NCBI GenBank assembly: GCA_032622095.1 | Contig: CP136066.1 | Span: 8,085,784-8,149,783 of the forward strand | Source of the DNA: Siphonodentalium dalli | Taxonomy: Eukaryota; Mollusca; Scaphopoda; Gadilida; Siphonodentaliidae | Direction: 5' to 3' | DNA length: 64,000 bases | Part shown: in pieces, positions 55,601-64,000 of the stretch | Layout of the letters: every line of letters begins with the position of its first letter | Position numbering within the stretch: the first letter of the stretch is position 1 | Notes under the pieces: model-generated | Database searches by the model: none | What the model was told of the DNA's origin: nothing | Seen by the model: only the letters and a program-made list of their open reading frames with translations | Program-made: the position numbers and the translations under genes

Positions 55601-58600
55601 CCAGAGAACACACATTCGTTTTGCCATTAAATATGAAAATTATGTTAAGTGTCATGCGAAATGAAAAACATTGTTATAATCACGGATAAATTTATAACAT
55701 CATGCCTCAAATATAATTCTCAGTATATTATGATTTGACAAGAAAAAAGTTGTTTTGAAATATAGCCAATTTAACACTGAATGTATTCATGGATATACAA
55801 ATTAGGGTGAAGAAAGATGACAGCAGAATTTTCAATGCAGCCATTGGCCCGCTCAGTCGGTGATTGGTCGATAATATCTGCTAATAATATTTGATTGACA
55901 GCTGTGGAAAGGTCCACATGGTCTTATTTCAACAGGATGTACAATAGGACCGAATGGCAATGGCAGTATAGCTATTTCCGTTTTGTGCTGTGCTTTCATT
56001 GCCAACCCCACGCAAATAGAGAACATAGGCGGTTCACATGCGAAAACCGAATTACCTCATTGGTAGTTACAGTGGAATATGCTATAATATAATATGAATA
56101 TCCCAATGTAGCCACATATGAAGTAATTCCAGTATTCACTTGGGAAACGCAGGTATTTTTATTCAATATATGTTCGACAAATTAGTGACACCTAATTATT
56201 ATTAACAGGTCGAAAGTGATCCATTGTTTTGTTCGATCAACTTAAAGGTATTTCACGACTCACTAAAAATTTAAAATAGTTTGCTTCAATAGAATGCATA
56301 CATGAATCAATGCATATCAAACTTCGAGTCAATAATACCTGTCATCGACGCCAACAGTCTAAAGAAAGCTTGACATTTGCTGTGTCTTCAGCACACGTTT
56401 GATACCAAAATCTTGCATCCGATCACATGAAACATGGCTAGCCATCTCTAAAACTTATTCCTGCCTCACATTTGCTTTTATGGGCTGGGCAGCATAAAGA
56501 AAAGAAGGAGCCTAAACCCACAACGGCCATATCAAGCTGGGCACCCAAACACCTCGTAAAGCTGAGTACCCAACACACCAATTGGTGGCGACAATGTCCC
56601 CAATGACACACGCCTTCCGATAAATGATAAGTTGAGAGTACTATACCCTCACATTATCACAATAAAGAGCGCGTAATTTAAAGCCACATGGCGGTAGGCG
56701 CTCCAAAATATGCATAATATTATTCGCTTTTGAATTTTTCTCTGTATCGAAATAGGTCGATAAATATCTAATATTATAAACTACCTATCTACGAGCATTA
56801 TGTAACCAGAAAAGACGCATTGAAGTAATGAAAAATACAACTGTGAATACGGTGTGCGTGTGTCTCAATTCGCGCGACATGGAACAGAAAAGAGCGTTCC
56901 GTGGTAGTCAATTCCTGATGTAGTAGCAATAAAGAGCGTTTATCAGACTTCTGGAGAAAAGATGAAAACGGCTGAAAAATGGCTGTGACTTTGGAAAGTG
57001 TTTTTCAGAGCATATGAAGCATGTATACCAATAGTTAGTTTTGTTATCGACCTATCGTATCCGTCGCTCCAAATTACGTAGAAAAACATTTGGTGGTTTG
57101 AATGAGCCATGTCCGTTTAAAGGGACGGGCGGCCTTCGTTGTATATTATAATTTAGAAATAACAGTATCAAATAATGATAATTTCCTCAAGAATATAGTA
57201 ATAATATAGCATAATGATGATATGAATGTGATATTATTAACAAAACACGTTTTGTGTCCGACAAAATACAGGTCGACTGTTTTGTTTCTCGCAAAAGGTG
57301 CAGTGGATTTTTCAATCAGTCCAATCAAGTTTATTCTCCAAACTCACACAACAACATGAGTATTGAGATACAACATTTAACATAAATACAATTAATAAAT
57401 AACAATAATATGTACATATTTACAAATGGGAGAGGGGAAGGCGGGATACATGTATATCATTTCAGAATTGTATATTGCAAAAAAATATTTCATTTAACTT
57501 CAGAGTTTTAAATAACTGTCTCATCCGTCTCGGTATCTACGGTAGTTGAACCTGCTCGGGGCAGTCAATTCATATACTTTCGTTGTTCCGGGTTAGGTGT
57601 TCGAGTACAACAATTAATTCGTCCATATTTCTATGTTTCGTTGTCCATGCATTACGAATAAATGTCGCTTTTCACCAATTTCCGATGGCATACTTATAAA
57701 TCACAGCTTTGGTGGACTCTGCAATAAATATTCCGTTAAATGAGGTAATGTTTGCGCAAGTTAAGCGCATAACAAATGAGCGGTGACTGTATTGAAATTA
57801 AACACGTGGTGTTGCAAAGTGTAAAAAAAATACTCATAATGAGTCATTCTCTGTTCCATTTCTGTCATGTTTCTTTACGATGCATGTCGTGATAAAGAAG
57901 GTATTATATTGATGTAATCGAATACACATAGTTGCAACATACATGAACATACCAATGTTTAAAATCATTTACCATTACCAACAATGATATACATGTATAA
58001 ATCCATTCACTATAAGTATAATAAACAAATTAGCCAGACTTGTATATAAAATTTACATAAATACATATTAATTGAGTCTGAAACATATATGCTAACATGA
58101 CTGCACATAATTAGGCATTCAGCAACAAATTTATTTTTATATATTTTGTTCAGGTTATGTTTCTCAGACAGCGGGTTAAAATTTGCGAATTCTTTGTTTG
58201 CAATCTTAATAATATCGCATAGCTTTCGCAAGTGAACAACATTACTATTATTGAATAATTATATCGCTCATAACAATAGAGTTTGGCCTTCGATTAACGA
58301 AGTTTGATAATAGCCGATACCTGGCATTTGAGAATTTTTTTGCAAACCAAAATGTAATGGAATTCGTCTCCAACTTGGCTTGGGAGGCATAAGGTGCATT
58401 TCCGCTCATCTCTGTCGAGTCCACTCCAACGACCAGTTTATAAGATGAGTCACGATATTGCGCCATTTCCTTATTTAGATTCGAGCGCCTCAGTATTTCT
58501 GCTAGTCGATGTTCAAGTCAATAAGCATGTACCATTAGACATGTGCATGCCTACGTACAGGTTTATAAACATAAAATCATTTTGAATGAAAAAATGTGAT

Positions 58601-58671
58601 CTCTGCGTGTCAACGGTATAAAATAATAACAAAATATTTGCAAACATCATCTTGTCATCTGAGCCTTCTTA
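55601..58671. other. Long non-coding stretch
   Basis: No supportable exon or RNA. AAAGAGCG motifs occur at about 56663, 56890 and 56931. A stretch at 57322-57480 (CAAGTTTATTCTCC onward) looks like transcribed 3' end sequence of an unknown element, but I cannot support that. Confidence 0.4.
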
Positions 58672-58804
58672 ACCAGTCACTAGTTACCAAAACCAGTCAA
58701 TTGCACCAGTCACTAGTTACCAAACAAGTCCATTACACCAGTCACTAGTTACCAAAACCAGTCCATTACACCAGTCACTGGTTACCAATACCAGTCCATT
58801 GTGA
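58672..58804. repeat. 33-bp tandem repeat, 4 copies
   Basis: The unit ACCAGTCACTAGTTACCAAA plus ACCAGTCCATTAC starts at about 58672, 58705, 58737 and 58770, with small variants. Confidence 0.93.
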
Positions 58805-58976
58805 TGCAACATCGGAGTTCACTGGCCAACAATCTTGATCATTATATGTGCACATGTACCACTAGAATTGTGAGGTGAATATTAAAGGTATAAGATGTAA
58901 TCACTATACATAATGCATATCTTGATATATTCACTCAGAAGTAGTTCAATATTGGCAACAAGATTGGAAGCAGGTG

Positions 58977-59445
58977 CATATGTGACCCGCCATATCAAAA
59001 CCAGTCGTAAGTCGGGATTTGTTTTACCCTGTGCCAATGCATTATCTTATATATGCGAGTCGACCATAGGTCGCCTCGCATATATAAGAGAATGCATTGG
59101 CCTAACAAATTTTATCATTTTTTTAAAATAAATATTTCTTACAATTTTTAGGACATAAAAAAAAAACATCCATTACCATGCAGGGAGCCCCACACATATA
59201 TATAGAAGCATATAGAAGAGTGTCGTCTGCTCATGTTTGTCTTGGGCTCTGTATGGGTGAAATTATAAAATTGTTAAAGAATACAAGAAAAAATTATTAA
59301 AATTGTAAAATATTGTTAGGCCAATGCATTCTCTTATATATGCGAGGCGACATATGGTCGACTCGCATATATAAGAGAATGCATTGACACAGGGTAAAAA
59401 GAAATCCCGACTTACGACTGAATTTGATATGGCGGGTCACATATG
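58977..59445. mobile_element. Double-hairpin foldback element, fullest copy
   Basis: The termini are CATATGTGACCCGCCATATC..AAAACCAGTCGTAAGTCGGG (58977) and their inverse ending GATATGGCGGGTCACATATG (59445). Inside the 57-60 bp terminal arms come TTTTACCCTGTG, hairpin 1 (about 59034-59101), an interior of about 215 bp and hairpin 2 (about 59320-59388), the inverse of hairpin 1, followed by CACAGGGTAAAA. The interior near 59258-59318 (AATTATAAAATTGTTAAAGA and on) matches the shorter loops inside the TTAA MITEs at 12102, 13963, 16511 and 26666. No coding capacity is present. Confidence 0.9.
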
Positions 59446-60006
59446 GGAACTGTTTGTATTAGCTTACTTCCGATCGTGCTACTACCATTACACTGTTTTG
59501 TGTTGCATTAATGTTGGAATAATTATGCTAACACATAATTGCTAGATAGAACCAGCGTGATTTAATTTTGTGTTATATTATTCTGATGCATCTACTAATT
59601 TTTGGGGGTGGGTCCCAAACAGTTGGTCAGGACAAAATAAAATAAAATGCAGAGGGTGTGGGTGGGTGGTCAGGTAGCGGTAATTATTTTGTTCGACCCT
59701 GTGTCTGATGATTTTGTCACGACCCCCTGCTTGTAAGAGAAACTTTACTCCAACAACTATCGGCTACCTCCATTTCCAGTGTTCTTCAACTACGAATATG
59801 AAACATACAAAGCAACATTTAGCATGACTTATCAGGAAATTTAACATAATTTGGTCATTCTTTGAAATGCCGAACAGAGTCCGTACGAGCAAACAATCGT
59901 GTCTAACCTATTTGTTGTATCAGTCTTTGTTTCCGCACTTTTCTTCACATACAGATTATTCATGAGCGGAATGGTGTTGACAGTTTCTCTTCTCTCGCAA
60001 ACAATA
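59446..60006. other. Non-coding spacer
   Basis: No supportable exon or repeat is seen. Confidence 0.45.
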
Positions 60007-60510
60007 ACACCCCTGGTCAAGTGGTCCTGCTAATATGCTATGGTGCGGTTGGGTCTTGCTGAATTGATATGATGCTGTTAGGGCAAACTGATGATGTGTA
60101 ACAAACAGTACCGTTATATTTTTTTAATTGTCTCTTTTTCGCGGTGTTCCGATAATCTAACCATATCTAAGAAAAGCCATTATGCGTAACAAAAATTTAT
60201 TTCCAAATAATTGTGATACTGGTTGTATTTGTTGAAAATCGGCAATAATCAAGACAGTTATTCACATCGTTTTAGAAACAGCAGCGCAGGCATTATAATA
60301 TATTTCAAAAATAAATATTTCTTGCATGTTTCATACACACACTGTTTTTTTCCTCAAATCGCTCGAATTAGCCAAACATCACGAAAATGACAACCTTAGA
60401 AAAACAATAACGGCACTTGTTTTCGTAACAGTATCAGTTTACCCTACCCGCATCATAGCATATCAACAGGACCGGCAGCATCATAGCATGACCACTTGAC
60501 CAGGGATGTA
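60007..60510. mobile_element. Foldback element, about 500 bp
   Basis: The left arm CCCCTGGTCAAGTGGTCCTG..ATATGCTATGGTGCGG (60007 to about 60133) is inverted at about 60400-60510 (CATAGCATATCAACAGGACC..CATGACCACTTGACCAGGG). The right arm has an extra internal repeat of the CATAGCAT phrase. No coding capacity is present. Confidence 0.75.
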
Positions 60511-60635
60511 TCAGTGACATACTGTGAAGCATAAATGTATAGGTGTGGGTATTGTTGATATCCCATACAGGGACGCGGCGACCGGGATTTGGGGGTGCCT
60601 AACCACGCCCCCAAGATTGGTCAAACCATAAACTA

Positions 60636-63110
60636 GAAGGAAATGTCATGCCTGAAACGACATGAGTTGGACCTGTCATGCATGAGACGACATGAGTTGG
60701 AAATGTCATGCATGAGACGACATGAGCTGGAAATGTCATGCATGAGACGACATGAGTTGGAAATGTCATGCATGAGACGACATGAGTTGGAAATGTCATG
60801 CCCGAGACGACATGAGTTGGAAACGTCATGCCTGAGACGACATGAGTTGGAAATGTCATGCATGATACGACATGAGTTGGAAATGTCATGCCCGAGACGA
60901 CATGAGCTGGAATGGTCATGCCTGAGACGACATGAGCTGGAAATGTCATGCGTGAGACGACATGGACTGGAAATGTCATGCCTGAGACAACATGAGCTGG
61001 AAAGGTCATGCTTGTGACGACATGGGCTGGAAATGTCATGCCTGAGACGACATGAGTTAGAAAGGTCATGCATGAGACGACATGAGTTGGAAATGTCATA
61101 CCTGAGACGACATGAGTTGGAAAGGTCATGCCTGAGACGACATGAGTTGGAAATGTCATGCCCGAGACAACATGAGCTGGAAATGTCATGCATGAGACGA
61201 CATGAGCTGGAAATGTCATGCCTGAGACGACATGAGTTGGAAATGTCATGCCCGAGACGACATGAGTTGGAAAGGTCATGCTTGAGACGGCATGGGCTGG
61301 AAATGTCAAGCCTGAGACGACATGAGTTGGAAAGGTCATGTCTGAGACGACATGAGTTGGAAATGTCATGCCCGAGACGACATGAGTTGGAAAGGTCATG
61401 CCCGAGACGACATGAGTTGGAAATGTCATGCCTGAGACGACATGAGTTGGAAAGGTCATGCTTGAGACGACATGGGCTGGAAATGTCATGCCTGAGACGA
61501 CATGAGTTGGAAATATCATGCCTGTGACGACATGAGTTGGAAAGGTCATGTCCGAGACGACATTAGTTGGAAATGTCATGCCTGAGACGACATGAGCTGG
61601 AAATGTCATGCTTGAGACGACATGGGCTGGAAATGTCATGCCCGAGACGACATGAGTTGGAAAGGTCATGCTTGAGACGACATGAGTTGGAAAGGTCATG
61701 TTTGAGACGACATGGGCTGGAAATGTCATGCCCGAGACGACATGAGTTGGAAATGTCATGCCTGAGACGACATGAGTTGGAAATGTCATGCCTGAGACGA
61801 CATGAGTTGGAAAGGTCATGTCCGAGACGACATGAGTTCTAAATGTCATGCCTGAGACGACATGAGCTGGAAATGTCATGCCTGAGACGACATGAGTTGG
61901 AAAGGTCATGTTTGAGACGACATGAGTTGGAAAGGTCATGCTTGAGACGACATGGTCTGGAAATGTCATGCCTGAGACGACATGAGTTGGAAAGGTCATG
62001 CCTGAGACGACACGATTTGGAAATGTCATGTCCGAGACAACATGAGTTGGAAATGTCATGCCTGAGACGACATGAGTTGGAAATGTCATGCCTGATACGA
62101 CATGAGTTGGAAAGGTCATGCTTGAGACGACATGGGCTGGAAATGTCATGCCCGAGACGACATGAGTTGGAAATGTCATGCCCGAGATGACATGAGTTGG
62201 AAAAGTCATGCTTGAGACGACATGGGCTGGAAAGGTCATGCTTGAGACGACATGGGCTGGAAATGTCATGCCCGAGACGACATGAGTTGGAAAGGTCATG
62301 CCCGAAACGAACTGAGTTGGAAATGTCATGCCTGAGACGACATGAGTTGGAAAGGTTATGTTTGAGACAACATGGGCTGGAAATGTCATGCCTGAGACGA
62401 CATGAGTTGGAAATGTCATGCCTGAGACGACATGAGTTGGAAATGTCATGCCTGAGACGACATGAGTTGGAAAGGTCATGTCCGAGACGACATGAGCTGG
62501 AAATGTCATGCCCGAGACGACATGAGTTGGAAAGGTCATGCTTGAGACGACATGGGCTGGAAATATCATGCCCGAGACGACATGAGTTGGAAATGTCATG
62601 CCTGAGACGACATGAGTTGGAAATGTCATGCCTGATACGACATGAGTTGGAAAGGTCATGTCCGAGACGACATGAGTTGGAAATGTCATGCCTGAGACGA
62701 CATGAGCTGGAAATGTCATACCTGAGACGACATGAGTTGGAAAGGTCATGCTTGAGACGACATGGGCTGGAAATGTCATGCACGAGACGACATTAGCTGG
62801 AAATGTCATGCCTGAAACGACATGAGTTGGAATGGTCATGCTTGAGACGACATGGGCTGGAAATGTCATGCCTGAGACGACATGGGCTGGAAATGTCATG
62901 CCTGAGACGACATGAGTTGGAAAGGTCATGCCTGAGACGACATGAGTTGGAAATGTCATGCCGAGACGACATGAGTTGGAAATATCTTGCATGAGACGAC
63001 ATGAGCTGGAAATGTCATGCCTGAGACGACATGAGCCGGAAATGTCATGCCCGAGACGACATGAGTTGGAAATGTCTTGCTCGAGACGACATGAGTTGGA
63101 AATTTTACAC
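60636..63110. repeat. 30-bp minisatellite, about 82 copies
   Basis: The unit is GAAATGTCATGCCTGAGACG plus ACATGAGTTG. The period is exactly 30 except for a 29-bp unit near 62961. Variable positions include AAATGTC/AAAGGTC, GCCTGAG/GCATGAG/GCCCGAG/GCTTGAG/GTCCGAG and GAGTTGG/GAGCTGG/GGGCTGG. The combination GCTTGAG..GGGCTGG travels together with AAAGGTC in neighbouring units, a higher-order pattern. Because the period is a multiple of 3 and the unit has no stop in several frames, long frames are open on both strands, including 838 codons on the - strand with a 10-residue repeat GMTFPTHVVS. There is no evidence that it is translated. Confidence 0.97.
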
Positions 63111-63125
63111 CACATATAGTTTTAA

Positions 63126-63269
63126 AATTCTCATTGTTGGGTGTATGTTGTATTAGACCAATGGTAGCATATTGTTCGACCTTTTGTTTGTAAAGGCCAT
63201 CAGTTAGATATGTTCCAACCGTAGTGAGTGTTAGGTTGGAAATTTTCAACATTTGGACAGATTGAGAAA
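63126..63269. repeat. GTTGGAAA-type dispersed repeat fragment
   Basis: TGTTGGGTGTATG, TGTTCCAACCGTAGTG and GGTTGGAAATTTTCAACATT resemble 9118-9510. Boundaries are unknown. Confidence 0.4.
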
Positions 63270-63931
63270 CAGAGGCGGACTGGGCCAAGAAACCGGCCCG
63301 GGAAATTAATATAATACCGGCCCATCTGTTTGGGGGGGGGCGTCCACAGTCCACCTTGGAAAATTCCAACTGCACCCCCCCCCCCCCTTGAATCAGAATC
63401 AGACCAAATACATATTTTTGCATAATTCCATTTGCACCCCGCCCCCCTTGAATCGGATGCAGACCAAATACATGTTTTTTGCATAATTCCATTTGCACCT
63501 CTGGTCTAATATCATATATATTCATAAACCATGGTTCTATATATTCCCGGTATGAGACCATTCAGATATTTTTACCTGAAAAATTGCATAAAATCTAACA
63601 TCTAGCGGTCTAACTCCAGACAAATGCACACGGCTACGGACAAGAGACCAGGACACACCGATAAACTAGACTGACATCAACTGAAGCGTTCCTATTTTCT
63701 TGTAAATTTCAATTGGGGGAGGGGTGCGTAAGAATTTTTTTGGGATTTACAGCTGGGAGTTACCGTTAAAATCTCGAGATTAATGAGGTCTTTACGTGGT
63801 GTTATATGATGCCGACAAGTTCATTTAATGTCAAAATTACGATTAGCCAATTCGGCTGGTTAAACAACACATGTGGCGGCCCACGTCCGGAATTTTCCCG
63901 GTCTCCCGATCGGCCATGCAGTCCGCCTCTG
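63270..63931. mobile_element. hAT-like non-autonomous element with 13-bp perfect terminal repeats
   Basis: CAGAGGCGGACTG (63270) is inverted as CAGTCCGCCTCTG (ending 63931), and similarity continues inward (CCGGGAAATT with AATTTTCCCGG, and a GGCCCA/GGGCCG phrase). CAG-starting termini of this type are seen in hAT elements, but no matching 8-bp target duplication was found (TTGAGAAA against CCCTCATG). The interior holds poly-G/C runs and two ~65-bp direct repeats with CAGACCAAATACAT and GCATAATTCCATTTGCACC. Open frames on the - strand here are repeat artefacts. Confidence 0.65.
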
Positions 63932-63996
63932 CCCTCATGAACTTATGTGAGAAGAGTACCATCTTATTGGATACACGGCTGGTTAAACAACACATG
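63853..63996. repeat. 21-bp direct repeat across the element's right end
   Basis: A 21-bp sequence starting CGGCTGGTTAAACAACACAT occurs at 63853-63873 (inside the element) and again at 63976-63996 (outside it), without mismatch. Confidence 0.93.
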
Positions 63997-64000
63997 GTCT

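Noticed and set aside
60636-63110. CRISPR-like regular repeat array
   Set aside because: Units are contiguous with no unique spacers, and the DNA is eukaryotic; it is a minisatellite.
60599-63115. 838-codon - strand frame with GMTFPTHVVS repeats and several + strand frames
   Set aside because: The 30-bp minisatellite is open in several frames on both strands, and variants fall on all codon positions; no evidence of a gene.

Overview
This window is animal nuclear DNA. It has spliced coding exons, introns of about 10 kb, AT-rich sequence, no bacterial-style gene packing, and very dense minisatellites, foldback elements and small non-autonomous transposons. A secreted PAN/apple plus fibrinogen-related (FReD) protein in this repeat landscape suggests a marine lophotrochozoan, most likely a mollusc. 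The species cannot be fixed from the sequence alone.

Only one protein-coding gene can be supported. It lies on the + strand. Exon A (27641-27946) encodes a signal peptide and a PAN/apple domain. A 31-nt micro-exon (37841-37871) follows, and then a 381-nt exon (49450-49830) encodes the N-terminal part of a FReD. The three exons join in frame (phase 0, then 0 to 1, then 1 to 1) with consensus splice sites. The rest of the FReD is not visible up to 64000, so the gene is partial here. Most of exon A is repeated 617 bp downstream in a very recent tandem duplication.

Region layout: 1-9 kb is intergenic, with a G-rich 31-bp minisatellite, short tandem repeats and a foldback element. 9.7-11 kb holds a 1.3-kb foldback element. 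12-17 kb holds three TTAA-flanked, piggyBac-like MITEs, each carrying a nested double hairpin, and a 69-bp minisatellite. 17-23.1 kb holds two satellites, a local duplication and two near-perfect palindromes of about 120-144 bp. 24-27.3 kb holds three minisatellites and a rearranged MITE locus. 27.6-49.8 kb is the PAN-FReD gene. Its introns contain a GC-rich palindrome, a 2.8-kb degenerate repeat element, a 5.5-kb head-to-tail chain of CTAG-ended elements, and a 4.15-kb composite foldback element with a 37-bp array inside one arm. 50-64 kb holds minisatellites, a tRNA-derived SINE candidate, the fullest copy of the double-hairpin element, another foldback element, a 2.5-kb 30-bp minisatellite and a hAT-like terminal-repeat element.

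The most unusual theme is the double hairpin. The same ~67-bp palindrome occurs twice, inverted, in each element. It is found in two element contexts, and two damaged copies break at or beside the hairpin dyad. All repeat periods, copy numbers and boundaries were read by eye and are approximate. Many long open frames in the window are artefacts of tandem repeats and are not annotated as genes.
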